Origin: CAVXZE01 sp964615365
GTDB taxonomy: Bacteria > Myxococcota_A > UBA9160 > UBA6930
NCBI GenBank assembly: GCA_964615365.1
Contig: CAZTOU010000010.1
Coordinates: 1-64,000 of the forward strand
Direction: 5' to 3'
Length of the DNA stretch: 64,000 bases
The notes below the pieces were generated by a model. The model ran no database searches. It worked only from the letters and a program-made list of their open reading frames with translations, and was not told the origin of the DNA. This document shows, one piece after another, positions 1 to 8,932 of this stretch (the first letter of the stretch is position 1; each line of letters opens with the position of its first letter). The position numbers and the translations under genes are program-made.

Positions 1-654
1 CCGCGCCTGGCGCTGGTGGACCCCGAACTCACCCACAGCGTGCCACCGGAGGTCACGGCGAGCACCGGTCTGGATGCGCTCACCCAGGTGATGGAGCCCT
101 TCGTCTCGAAGCGGGCCAATCCGATGACGGACGCGCTCTGCCGAGAGGGGATGCGGCGGGCGGCGCGCTCGCTCCGCCGAGCCTACGAATACGGAGACGA
201 CGCATCGGCGCGTGAGGACATGGCACTCACCAGCCTCTTCGGCGGGCTGGCCCTGGCCAATGCCGGGCTGGGGGCAGTCCACGGATTCGCCGGCCCGCTC
301 GGCGGCATGTTCGGCGGCGCCCACGGCGCGATCTGCGCCCGTCTGTTGCCCCATGTGATGGCGGTCAACCTGCGAGCCTTGCAGGAGCGATCTGCGGGAA
401 GTGCGGCCCTCGGGCGCTACGGCGAGATCGCCCGGATACTCACGGGAAACGAGAAGGCCGTTGCCGCTGACGGCGTCGCCTGGGTGCAGGACCTGTGTCA
501 GGCGTTGCGGGTTCCCTCGCTGGCCTCCTACGGGATGACCGAAGCAGACTGGCCGCTGGCGATCGAGAAGTCGGCCGCCGCCAGCTCCATGCGAGGCAAC
601 CCGATCGAGCTCACGTCCGGCGAGCTCGGGGAGATTCTCGAGCGTGCAGCGTAG
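1..654 (+). CDS. Iron-containing alcohol dehydrogenase, C-terminal part
   Basis: This is the 3' part of a group III (iron-activated) NAD(P)-dependent alcohol dehydrogenase, which interconverts alcohols and aldehydes or ketones in the cytoplasm. The frame is open from base 1, so the N-terminal nucleotide-binding half lies outside the window; 217 residues are seen of the usual 380-400. Visible family marks are the LALVDPELTHSVPPEVTAST stretch, the helix TGLDALTQVMEPFVS, and the metal-binding histidine region around AVHGFAGPLGG and GGAHGAICARLLPHVM. It ends 35 bp before the amidohydrolase and is probably cotranscribed with it. The substrate cannot be told from sequence. Confidence 0.88.
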   Translation, partial: PRLALVDPELTHSVPPEVTASTGLDALTQVMEPFVSKRANPMTDALCREGMRRAARSLRRAYEYGDDASAREDMALTSLFGGLALANAGLGAVHGFAGPLGGMFGGAHGAICARLLPHVMAVNLRALQERSAGSAALGRYGEIARILTGNEKAVAADGVAWVQDLCQALRVPSLASYGMTEADWPLAIEKSAAASSMRGNPIELTSGELGEILERAA

Positions 655-689
655 GGCGTATCCGAACGCCCCCACTCAGGAGAACGATC

Positions 690-1703
690 ATGGCAGCGGT
701 AGTCCCCGGAACACCGGCCTGGCTCGCGCAGGTGAGAGAAGAGATCATCGAGCCGGAGCGGCGTATCGTCGATCCCCACCACCACCTGTGGGATCGTCCG
801 GGCTGGGGATCCTACCTACTCGAAGATCTCTGGGGGGATACGGGGTCCGGCCACCGCATCGAGAAGACCGTCTTCGTGGAGTGCGGAGCCAGCTATCGGG
901 AGGACGGGCCGCAGCATCTTCGCCCCGTCGGCGAGACGGAGTTCGTGGCGAAGATCGCCGCCGCCAGTGCCGCGGGCGGATCCGGCGGCGCCGTCATCGC
1001 GGGCATCGTCGCCCATGCGGACCTGACGCTCGGGGAAGCCGTGGAAGAAGTACTTCAGGCGCACGAAGAGGCCGGGCGGGGCCTGCTCCGGGGGATCCGC
1101 CACGCCGGCGCGCGGGATCCGCATCCCGAGGATCTCCGGATCGCCGGGCGAGCGCCCGAGGGCCTGTACGCCGATGAGGCGTTTCGCGAGGGCATGAGAG
1201 TGCTCGGCCGTCTCGGCCTCACCTACGACACCTGGCACTACCACCATCAGAACGCCGCCTTCGCCGACCTGGCCCGCGCGGTTCCCGACACCACCATGAT
1301 CCTCGACCACTTCGGCACGCCGCTGGGAGTGGGTCGCTACCGCGGTCGGCGCGAGGAGATCTTCGAGGGGTGGAAGGCGGACATCGCCGAGATCGCCCGG
1401 TGCCCCAATGTCGTCGCGAAGCTCGGCGGACTCGCAATGCCGGACAACGGCTTTGGCTGGCACGAGCGCGATGTGCCGCCCACCTCCGATGAATTCGCCG
1501 AGGCGCAGCGTCGCTATTACCTGCACACCATCGACTGCTTCGGCCCGGAGCGCTGCATGCTGGAGAGCAACTTCCCGGTCGACAAGCTTTCGCTGTCCTA
1601 CCACGTGCTCTGGAACGGGCTCAAGAAGATCACCAGCGCGTTCTCCGAGAACGAGCGGGAGGCGATGTTCTACCGGACCGCCGCGCGGGTCTACCGGCTC
1701 TGA
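690..1703 (+). CDS. Amidohydrolase family (amidohydrolase 2) TIM-barrel hydrolase
   Basis: A 337-residue metal-dependent hydrolase or decarboxylase of the amidohydrolase-2 type (PF04909), probably cytoplasmic. The N-terminal IVDPHHHLWDRPGW carries the HxH metal ligands on strand 1 (the family's D-x-H-x-H). MILDHFGTPLG holds the conserved barrel histidine, and CMLESNFPVDK holds the terminal acidic residue. The ATG at 690 is preferred over in-frame upstream codons because AGGAGA sits at 678-683 with a 6-nt spacer and the fold starts right after it. Relatives act on lactones, pyrones or aromatic carboxylates; the actual substrate is unknown. Confidence 0.87.
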   Translation: MAAVVPGTPAWLAQVREEIIEPERRIVDPHHHLWDRPGWGSYLLEDLWGDTGSGHRIEKTVFVECGASYREDGPQHLRPVGETEFVAKIAAASAAGGSGGAVIAGIVAHADLTLGEAVEEVLQAHEEAGRGLLRGIRHAGARDPHPEDLRIAGRAPEGLYADEAFREGMRVLGRLGLTYDTWHYHHQNAAFADLARAVPDTTMILDHFGTPLGVGRYRGRREEIFEGWKADIAEIARCPNVVAKLGGLAMPDNGFGWHERDVPPTSDEFAEAQRRYYLHTIDCFGPERCMLESNFPVDKLSLSYHVLWNGLKKITSAFSENEREAMFYRTAARVYRL

Positions 1704-1785
1704 ACCATCCGTTTCTCCGAGTCCGGATCATCCATCGACGCTCGGGAATCGTTTCGGCCGGAAGGTGCTAGGATCCGCCAGCTGG

Positions 1786-3282
1786 ATGACGAACGCTGCA
1801 GATCGGCTGAACGATCCGGAGGCGGGAAGGGGCTCACCGGGCAACCTGGGGGAGGAGCGCGTCTCCTTCTCGACGCGATCCTTCTACGGGCTGGGATCGA
1901 TCTCGGAAGGCATCAAGGACACGGCCTTCAAGGTCTTCCTGCTGTTCTACTACAACCAGGTGCTGGGTCTTCCGGGCTCCTTGTGCGGCCTGGCCATCCT
2001 CCTCGCTCTGGTCGTCGACGCCGTCACCGACCCCTTGATGGGATCGATCTCCGACAACTTCCACTCCCGCTGGGGACGCCGCCATCCGTTCATGTACGCC
2101 GCGGCGCTTCCCATGGCCGCCTTCTTCGTCCTCCTCTTCCACCCGCCGGCATCGCTGGGCCAGACGGGGCTGTTTCTGTGGCTGACCAGCTTCGCCATCC
2201 TGGTGCGGGCATCGATGACGCTCTACTCGGTCCCCAGCAACTCGATGGTCGCCGAGATGACGCCTCACTACGACGAGCGGACCTCGCTCGTCAGCTACCG
2301 CTTCCTCTTCGGCTGGGCGGGTGGGATTGCGATCTACCAGCTGGCCTTCCGCGTCTTCCTTGCCGAGACCCCGGAATTCGGAGACGGGCGCTATAACGCG
2401 GACGGCTACGGCGCATTCGCGCTCGCAGGGGCCCTCGGGATCGTTGCGGCAATTCTGATCTGCGCGGCGGGCACCCATCGACTGATCCCGAGTCTCAAGC
2501 CCCCTCCCGAGAAGACACCGCTCACGGCGGGCCGCTTCTTCCGCGAGCTGCGCGAGGTGTTCGGCAACCGCTCCTACCTGATGCTGGTGTTCGCGGGGCT
2601 CTTCGCTGCTGTCGCCGCCGGATTCAACGACGTGGTGGGTCTGTACATGAGCACCTATTTCTGGGGCTTCAGCGCCCAGGAGATCGCTTTTCTGGGCCTG
2701 GCGTCGATCCCGGCGGTGCTGCTCGCTGTCGGCCTGGCGCGCCCCATCAGCGCGAGGTTCGACAAGAAGAGAACCTCAGTGGGCCTGGCTGCCTTCGCGA
2801 TCGTGTTCGGCGCCCTCCCCGTGCTGCTCCGCCTGGCCGACCTGATGCCGCCCAATGGGCACCCGCTGCTCCTGTACCTGATCTTCGGACACGTCGTCCT
2901 GATCGTGACGCTCATCATCGTCATCATGATCGTCCTCTCCTCGATGGTTGCTGACACAATGGACGAGGGTGAGCTCAGGACGGGCAAGCGGCAGGAGGGC
3001 ATGTACGCCTCGGCCGTCTCCTTCACGGGAAAGGCCGTCACGGGTGTCGGCGGCTTCCTCGCCGGAATCGCGCTGGACCTGATCGCCTTTCCCAGAAACT
3101 CGGTCGACGGCGTGGCACCCACCGTCCCCCCGGAGAAGATCTTCGCCCTGGGCCTGGTCGTCGGACCGGTCATGATGATGCTGTGGTTCTGTTCGCTGAT
3201 CTTTCTCGCGCGCTATCGGATCACGCGCGAACGCCATGCGGAGATCCTCGCCGAGCTGGAGCGGCGCCGTACACAGAGTTAA
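1786..3282 (+). CDS. MFS transporter of the GPH (glycoside/cation symporter) type
   Basis: A roughly 498-residue inner-membrane carrier with about 12 hydrophobic segments. The start GLGSISEGIKDTAF and the loop DPLMGSISDNFHSRWGRRHP, with its D-x4-R-x2-GRR pattern, are typical of the glycoside-pentoside-hexuronide:cation symporter family. The ATG at 1786 lies about 45 residues before the first helix; the frame is open further upstream but would overlap the amidohydrolase gene. Many GPH members near amidohydrolases move organic acids rather than sugars, so uptake of the neighbouring enzyme's substrate is possible but not shown. Confidence 0.85.
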   Translation: MTNAADRLNDPEAGRGSPGNLGEERVSFSTRSFYGLGSISEGIKDTAFKVFLLFYYNQVLGLPGSLCGLAILLALVVDAVTDPLMGSISDNFHSRWGRRHPFMYAAALPMAAFFVLLFHPPASLGQTGLFLWLTSFAILVRASMTLYSVPSNSMVAEMTPHYDERTSLVSYRFLFGWAGGIAIYQLAFRVFLAETPEFGDGRYNADGYGAFALAGALGIVAAILICAAGTHRLIPSLKPPPEKTPLTAGRFFRELREVFGNRSYLMLVFAGLFAAVAAGFNDVVGLYMSTYFWGFSAQEIAFLGLASIPAVLLAVGLARPISARFDKKRTSVGLAAFAIVFGALPVLLRLADLMPPNGHPLLLYLIFGHVVLIVTLIIVIMIVLSSMVADTMDEGELRTGKRQEGMYASAVSFTGKAVTGVGGFLAGIALDLIAFPRNSVDGVAPTVPPEKIFALGLVVGPVMMMLWFCSLIFLARYRITRERHAEILAELERRRTQS

Positions 3283-3317
3283 GGTGACGATCGGCCGCCG
3301 TACGGAGGATCGAGACG

Positions 3318-4340
3318 ATGGACGAGAGATATCAGGAGCTGGCACGAAGGGTGGGCCTCGGAGGCACCGAAAGAGCACCCAGGCTCTTCGCCATGATCGC
3401 CAACGAGAAGGAAGCCGATCTGATGCTGGCGATGCCGGCCGACGTGTCCATGCTGGCTCGGCAGCTGGCCCTGCCCGAGGAGGAGGTCCAGGAGCTGGTC
3501 GACGGGATGTTTCACAAGGGGCTGGTTTTCAAATCGTTCCGCACCGACCCCGTTTCGTATCGCATGTGCGGCAATCCGGTCCAGTTCCACGATGCCACCA
3601 TCCTCTGGCCGGAGGCCCCGGAGGATTTCCTGAATCTGTGGCAGGAGTTTCAGGAGACGGAGATCCTGGAAGCGAGGAAGGCTCTCTCCGAAAAGGGCGT
3701 CGAGGGCCGGCCGGTGATGCGGGTCATCCCGGTGAACCTGAGCTTGGAGGCGAGGAACGAGGTTCTGGCCTTCGAGGACGTCGAGGAGATCATCGAAGCT
3801 GCCGAGGTCCTCGCCGTGACCGCGTGCACGTGCAAACGCACGGCGAAGAAGTGTGACACCATCCTCGAGTGCTGCCTCCAGCTCAACAACTCCGCCCGCT
3901 ACGCCATCGCCCGGGGTACGGGCCGGGAGCTGACCAAGCAGGAGGCCCTGGACCTGATGAAGAAGGTCGAAGAGGAGGGTCTCATCCACACCGTGAACAA
4001 TCTCCGGGCGGTCAGGCAGGTCATCTGCAACTGCTGCTCCTGCTGCTGCCAGAACTTCCCCGGCTTCATTCAGTACGGCCTCAACAGCGTGGACCCCAGC
4101 CGGTTTGCGGCGGAAGTCGACCCCGAGGTCTGCACGCCCTGCGAGGCCTGCATCGATCGCTGCTTCTTCGGAGCCATCGAGATGGTGGACCAAGAGGGCG
4201 AGGAGGTGGCAAAGGTGACGGATGTCGAGAAGTGCATGGGCTGTGGCCTCTGCCAGGTGGTCTGCCCTTCCGACGCCATCACCTTGAAGGGGAGGCGCGG
4301 CGAGGAATTCGTCCCGGAGACCTGGTCAGTGACTCACTGA
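3318..4340 (+). CDS. Cys-rich 4Fe-4S ferredoxin-type protein with N-terminal winged-helix-like domain
   Basis: A 340-residue protein likely to bind several iron-sulfur clusters. Residues about 20-85 look like a small winged helix (LARQLALPEEEVQELVDGMF). Cysteines follow at 170/172/179/185/186 and in the dense run CNCCSCCC at 237-244. Two classical 4Fe-4S motifs end the protein (C272-C275-C278-C282 and C306-C309-C312-C316). It has a strong SD, GGAGG, before ATG 3318. Its last 7 bases overlap the stop of the convergent acyl-CoA ligase gene. Relatives are annotated only as 4Fe-4S binding proteins; whether it transfers electrons or senses redox state is open. Confidence 0.85.
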   Translation: MDERYQELARRVGLGGTERAPRLFAMIANEKEADLMLAMPADVSMLARQLALPEEEVQELVDGMFHKGLVFKSFRTDPVSYRMCGNPVQFHDATILWPEAPEDFLNLWQEFQETEILEARKALSEKGVEGRPVMRVIPVNLSLEARNEVLAFEDVEEIIEAAEVLAVTACTCKRTAKKCDTILECCLQLNNSARYAIARGTGRELTKQEALDLMKKVEEEGLIHTVNNLRAVRQVICNCCSCCCQNFPGFIQYGLNSVDPSRFAAEVDPEVCTPCEACIDRCFFGAIEMVDQEGEEVAKVTDVEKCMGCGLCQVVCPSDAITLKGRRGEEFVPETWSVTH

Positions 4341-6207
4341 CTCTCCGCCTCGGCGAGTGTGCGGATGGCCTCGTCACGGAGCCGGCGCTTGTAGATCTTC
4401 CCCGAGGCGATCCGCGGCAGCAGGTCCCGCTGAAGCCAGACGTGTTCCGGCACCTTGAAGCGGGCCAGGCGCTCGCCCACGTGGACCTTGACGGCCTCTG
4501 CATCCAGCTCGGCACCGGGCTTCGGCATGATCACCACTGCCAGGGTCTCGCCCAGTCGCTCGTCAGGGACGCCGAAGACCGCGCACTCGCTGACTCCGGG
4601 ATGATCGTAGAGGACCGCCTCGATCTCCTGGCAGCCGATGTTCTCGCCGCCACGAATCACCATGTCCTTCCCGCGGTCGGTGATGAAGAGGTAGCCTTCG
4701 TCATCCATGTGGCCGATGTCGCCGGTGTGCACCCATCCATCGGTGAGGGTCTCTCGGGTGGCTTCCGGGCTGTTCCAATAGCCGCGAAAGTTCATTGCGC
4801 CGTGAATCCAGATCTCGCCGGTCTGGCCTCGGGGCACCTCGTCGCCCCGCTCATCGACGACCTTGATGGAGACCAGGGGGGCTGCGGGTCGGCCACAGGT
4901 TCGAGGACGCGAGAGGAGCGCCCTTCCGGCGACGGTGGTGCCGAGTGCGTTGGTCTCGGTCATGCCATAGCCAGTGCCGGGCACTCCACGTCCGAGATGC
5001 TCGCCGATCCGACGGGCGTGCTCGGGTGCCATGGCGGCGCCACCGCCCCCCACGTAGGCGAGAGATGAGGTGTCGTAGTCGTGAAGGTGGGGCGAGCGAA
5101 TCACCTCCCACGCCATGGTGGGGACCCCCTGAAGCGCGGTGATTCGCTCTGCCTCGATGAGCCGGAGGGCTTCCTCGACGTCCCATTTGTACATACCCAC
5201 CAGCTTGCGTCCCTGACGGAAGGATTGCAGCAGCTGGACGTGCAGCCCGTTCACGTGGAACAGCGGCACGGCCAGCAACATCGACGGTGGCTCGGCTGGG
5301 GCGGTCACGACGGGCCTGGAGGAGAGCTCGACGGCGAGGGCGATCACGCTCTCCCAGCCCAGCAGGGCATGAATGATCGCGCGATGGGTGGAGAGCACAC
5401 CTTTGGGGCGTGACGTGTATCCCGACGTGTAGATGATCAGGGCGTTGGTATCCGGAGTGATGCCGAGCTCAGGCATCTCGGCGCTGGCCTCCGCCAGGAA
5501 ACTTGTCCAGTCCGAATGCCCCTCGCTCCGACAACGCACCGTGACGAGATCGATGTGTAGCCGGTCCAGGAACGGCGTCACCCGCTCCAGGCGCTCCCGA
5601 TCCACGAACAGGAGGTCGAGTCCGCTGTCCTCGATGCCGTAGACGAGCTCCTCGCCCGACCACCAGGCGTTCATGGCGACGGCGGTGGCGCCCGCCGAGG
5701 TGATCCCCATGAAGGCCCAGATCCATTCCGGGTAGTTGCGCAGCGCGATGCCCACCCGNNNNNNNNNNNNNNNNNNNNNNNNNNNNNNNNNNNNNNNNNN
5801 NNNNNNNNNNNNNNNNNNNNNNNNNNNNNNNNNNNNNNNNNNNNNNNNNNNNNNNNNNTCCCCATGAAGGCCCAGATCCATTCCGGGTAGTTGCGCAGCG
5901 CGATGCCCACCCGATCACCGGGCTTGACTCCCCGAGCCAGGAGCTGGTTGGCGACCTGGGCGGCCAATCGCCAGCCGGCCCGGTAGCTGTAGCGCTCCTC
6001 CTGGTAGACGAAGAAATCGCGGTCCGCGAACTCGAGCCCCGAGCGGTACAGCTCGCGCAGATTCTCGGGCGCGTTCGTGAAGACGCGAAACTCGGCGCCG
6101 TCCACCGCGACGGTGGTCATCTCGTAGGGACGACCCGGACCCGTGAACTCGGCAATGGCAGCCTGCCGATCGAAGCTTCTCTTCGCCATCCCGTTCGCCT
6201 CGGTCAT
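4334..6207 (-). CDS. Acyl-CoA synthetase / AMP-dependent ligase (interrupted by assembly gap)
   Basis: A class I adenylate-forming enzyme that makes an acyl-CoA from a carboxylate, ATP and CoA. Motifs seen are IIYTSGYTSRPKG (phosphate loop, with Y and S replacing usual T and G), GYGMTETN, HTGDIGHMDDEGY, TDRGKDMVIRGGENI and the C-terminal lysine region ASGKIYKRRL. A 100-N gap at 5759-5858 splits the gene, but the 55-bp ends are identical. Removing 155 bp (gap plus one copy) joins both parts in one frame of 572 residues, a normal length. The ATG overlaps the upstream aminotransferase stop (ATGA), indicating translational coupling. The acyl substrate is unknown. Confidence 0.88.
5704..5758. repeat. 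55-bp direct repeat, left copy at scaffold gap
   Basis: This 55-bp stretch is identical to 5859-5913 and abuts the run of N on its right side. It encodes the segment around NYPEWIWAFMG of the acyl-CoA ligase. The repeat is best explained as unmerged contig ends rather than a biological duplication. Confidence 0.97.
5759..5858. other. Assembly gap of exactly 100 N
   Basis: One hundred unspecified bases, the conventional placeholder for a scaffold join of unknown length. Because both flanks carry the same 55 bp and merging them restores an open frame, the true gap length is probably zero or negative. Confidence 0.98.
5859..5913. repeat. 55-bp direct repeat, right copy at scaffold gap
   Basis: Identical copy of 5704-5758, starting immediately after the run of N. 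Fifty-five is a commonly used de Bruijn k-mer length, which fits an unresolved contig overlap. Confidence 0.97.
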
Positions 6208-7508
6208 CCTAGCGGCGCCGATCCCTCCCGGGCGAGACGCTCACAGGCCAGCCCGATGCGTCGGGCCCCTTCGCGCAGCTCCTCGGTTCCGATCCAAGGA
6301 AAGGCGATCCGGATGTGCTCTCCCGTCGGATCGACTCGATCGGGGAAGAACGAGGGGCCCGCCGGAAACAAGACGCCTTCCTCGGCACCGGCGCGCCACA
6401 ACGCATCCGCAGTCAACCCCTCCAGCAGTTCGACCCACAGATAGAACCCGCCCCGGGGCGGCGTGAAGCGCAGGGAACCGTCCCCGAACTCCTCGAGAGA
6501 GCTGCACAGCAGGCGGGCCTTCTCGGCGTAGAGCCCGCGCATCATCTCCACGTGCGCGTCGAGCCGCCCCCCCTCGATGTACTCCGCGAGCATCCGGTGG
6601 ACCAATACACTCTGTCCCATGTCGAAGCGCATCCGCCCGAAGAACTCGATCCACTCGGGGCGCGCGTGGATCCAGCCCACCCGCAGGCCGGTCGCCAGGA
6701 TCTTCGAAAAGGTGCCGACGGAGACCACGCCGTGGCCGCCGCTCATGGCGAACAGCGGCGGCGGCGGCGGCTCGCCGTAGTAGAGCTCGGCGTAGGCGTC
6801 GTCCTCGAGGATCAGCGCGTCGTACCCCGAGGCCACGCTGAGCAGCTCCCCGCGGCGGCCCTCGGAGATCGATACGCCGGTCGGGTTCTGGAAGCTCGAG
6901 ATGGTGTAGATGAGCCTGACTCGCCGTCCCTCTTCCGTGGCCTTTCGCAGGACCTTCTCGAGGGCGTCGGCCCGCATCCCTTCCTCGTCCATGGGCACGG
7001 AGCGGATTTCGGCCTCCAGGCCCCGGAAGTTGTGGAGGGTGCCCATATAGGAGGGCTCCTCGGAGAGGATCACGTCCCCGGGCTCGACCATGGTCCGACA
7101 AATCAGGTCGATGGCTCCGGACGAGCCATTGGTGAGGCGAAACCAGTCGAGATCGACGGGCAGACCCCGGTCACGCGTGTACCGCGCAGCGAGCTGCTCC
7201 CGAAGCTCCTCGAAGCCCGGCCCGAAGTGGTAGCGGAGCGGTCGGTCGCGGGGCGCAGCCATGGCTCGCTGGAGCGCCTCCTGAAGCTCCTCGCGCGGGA
7301 GTGTCGCGGCATCCGGGATCCCCACCCCGAGACGCACCGGCGACCTCTTGAACTCGACCCCCGGCGGCGGGCTCCAGTCCGACGCCGAATCCATCAGCTG
7401 GGCGGTCGCCCGGTTGGCCAGCTCGAAGGGATCCCGCCCGGACCAGCGCGCCGCGAGGCGACTCGCCGCCGCCTCGCGCGTCTCCTCTCTCTGCGACTTC
7501 GTCTTCAT
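6204..7508 (-). CDS. PLP-dependent aminotransferase, class I/II (MocR/Aro8-like fold type I)
   Basis: A 434-residue fold-type I aminotransferase of the 2-aminoadipate/aromatic type, cytoplasmic. Seen are the PLP-contact stretch LTNGSSGAIDLICRTM, the substrate/cofactor loop SSFQNPTGVSISEGRR, the aspartate pairing with the pyridine nitrogen in LILEDDAYAELYY, and the PLP lysine in SVGTFSKILATGLRVGW. ATG 7508 is chosen over an in-frame TTG at 7532, which has no SD. The stop overlaps the ligase start by 4 nt (ATGA). It sits between the broken PhzF gene and the acyl-CoA ligase. The amino donor and keto acid are unknown. Confidence 0.88.
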   Translation of the reverse strand: MKTKSQREETREAAASRLAARWSGRDPFELANRATAQLMDSASDWSPPPGVEFKRSPVRLGVGIPDAATLPREELQEALQRAMAAPRDRPLRYHFGPGFEELREQLAARYTRDRGLPVDLDWFRLTNGSSGAIDLICRTMVEPGDVILSEEPSYMGTLHNFRGLEAEIRSVPMDEEGMRADALEKVLRKATEEGRRVRLIYTISSFQNPTGVSISEGRRGELLSVASGYDALILEDDAYAELYYGEPPPPPLFAMSGGHGVVSVGTFSKILATGLRVGWIHARPEWIEFFGRMRFDMGQSVLVHRMLAEYIEGGRLDAHVEMMRGLYAEKARLLCSSLEEFGDGSLRFTPPRGGFYLWVELLEGLTADALWRAGAEEGVLFPAGPSFFPDRVDPTGEHIRIAFPWIGTEELREGARRIGLACERLAREGSAPLG

Positions 7509-7560
7509 CGACGGCCCCCAGGAGCCCGGCAAGGAGGAACCACACTAGCCCAACAGCCGA

Positions 7561-7885
7561 CTAGAACCGCACCTCTCCCTCCGCCATCGCGACGACCTCG
7601 CCCCCCACGCGCACCGAAGCGATCTCCGCGCCGCTGCCCTTCGGCCAAGTGACCGGCGAAGGGAAGCTCGCTGGTAGGGGTGAAGATCCGGACCTTGAAA
7701 TCCGCTTCGGGCTGCTCCGGCGGCAGCACGAAGGTGGTCTCGGAGAGGTTCATCTCCTTGGCCAGCTTCTGCATGTCCTCGCCGCTGAGCCCTTCGGCCT
7801 GGTGGAAGACGGCGAGGGGATTGCCGCCGAAGGGCGTATCCGTGAAGACGTCCACCTGAATGAAGCGATAGCTCTGGATCGCCAT
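7561..7885 (-). pseudogene. PhzF-family isomerase, internally deleted and frameshifted
   Basis: The first about 80 residues match the PhzF/diaminopimelate-epimerase-like fold start (YRFIQVDVFTDTPFGGNPLA, then LSETTFVLPP and FTPTSELPFAGH). After FAGH the frame leaves the family. In another frame the very next bases encode a typical PhzF C-terminus (GSGAEIASVRVGGEVV, then EGEVRF) ending at 7561. The junction lies near 7646-7657. About 160-190 residues of the usual 260-300 are missing and the two ends are out of frame, so the product should be inactive. It starts 7 bp after the upstream gene stops, in the same operon. A draft-assembly error is an alternative. Confidence 0.8.
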
Positions 7886-7892
7886 GGCGTTC

Positions 7893-8843
7893 TCAGCGCT
7901 CCAGCAGAGCGATCAGGTTCATCCCGATCTCCGGGACGCGCTCCCTAAGAACCGTGTAGCTCGTTCCCTCGATGCTGAGCTCGAACTCACTCTGCCACTT
8001 GATCCCGTCGGCGAGCCAGACGAAGTCCTCCGACGAGCAGCGCATCAGGTCGAGCTCGTTTCGGACGTAGGGGACGGCCTGGGTGATGTCCTCCCACCGC
8101 CTGGATCGGTAAGGCATGAGGTCGAAGGCCGCTTCGGCGGCCTGGTTCATCCCGATCAGCGTCGAGTCGTCGTGGAGGGCCAGCATCTTGACTTCACTCT
8201 GGTCGATCGAGTCCTCCAGCATCGGCCGGATGTTGGCGTGGGGAACGAAGGCGCCCTTGAACTCGCCGTTCTCGAAGAACGGGAGGTGGTAGGAGAAGAT
8301 CCATTGACCGTAGAGATCGATGAACGGGAACGGAGACCACACGCCCCTTCCTTCCGGGTTGTTGACCGGGTTCACGATGTCGAACCAGTTCAGCCTGATG
8401 ACCCGCATCGCGTGGATTTGGGTCAGGTCGATCCCCTGCGGTGGGACGTCGCCGATGTACTCGTACTCCACGTAGCCCGAGGCCACGGTTTCCGTGGTGA
8501 AGAACCACATCTCGTCGCAGTAGCGCAGGCTGTGGTAGGCATCCTTCAGACGCGGCTTGGCGTACTCGTAGAGCAGCAGCTCCTCCTTGATCCGATCGTT
8601 CACGGGCACGGCACCGCTGGCCGCATTCATGTAGAGCTTCCCGTCCTCCAGCAGCATCAGACCAGGGCCGATCTTCGCGTAGCGGTCCTCGATGCCTTCC
8701 GTGGAGATGTCGTAGAGATGCCGGTACTTCAGGAGGTCTTCCACGAAGCAGGCCAGGCGCGCCGTCTCGTCCATCAGGGACCGGCAGTTTCCGGAGACGG
8801 TCCGCACGTAGCCTCGAAGCGCTTCTCTCACCTGCTCCTTCAT
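7893..8843 (-). CDS. Stand-alone PDC/Cache-like sensor domain protein (hypothetical)
   Basis: A 316-residue protein without signal peptide or membrane segment. The stretch from about residue 120 to 215, including WSPFPFIDLYGQWIFSYHLP and FFENGEFKGAFVPHANI, resembles the ligand-binding core of periplasmic Cache/PDC sensor domains. Here it is not attached to a kinase, cyclase or chemoreceptor. The start ATG 8843 follows a good SD (GGGGAGAAATC). It is the first gene of the operon leading to the PhzF remnant, aminotransferase and ligase. Family assignment is by fold-like pattern only; a small-molecule-binding role is inference. Confidence 0.7.
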   Translation of the reverse strand: MKEQVREALRGYVRTVSGNCRSLMDETARLACFVEDLLKYRHLYDISTEGIEDRYAKIGPGLMLLEDGKLYMNAASGAVPVNDRIKEELLLYEYAKPRLKDAYHSLRYCDEMWFFTTETVASGYVEYEYIGDVPPQGIDLTQIHAMRVIRLNWFDIVNPVNNPEGRGVWSPFPFIDLYGQWIFSYHLPFFENGEFKGAFVPHANIRPMLEDSIDQSEVKMLALHDDSTLIGMNQAAEAAFDLMPYRSRRWEDITQAVPYVRNELDLMRCSSEDFVWLADGIKWQSEFELSIEGTSYTVLRERVPEIGMNLIALLER

Positions 8844-8932
8844 GATTTCTCCCCTATCGACGATCGATCGGCCCGAAGTCGGGGCCCGGTGGGATCTTAC
8901 CTCGGGAGGGCGTCCGCCTCACGGCCAGGGTG

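Noticed and set aside
5704..5913. Biological tandem duplication inside the acyl-CoA ligase
   Set aside because: The repeat ends exactly at the N run on both sides, and merging the copies restores the frame, so it is an assembly overlap.
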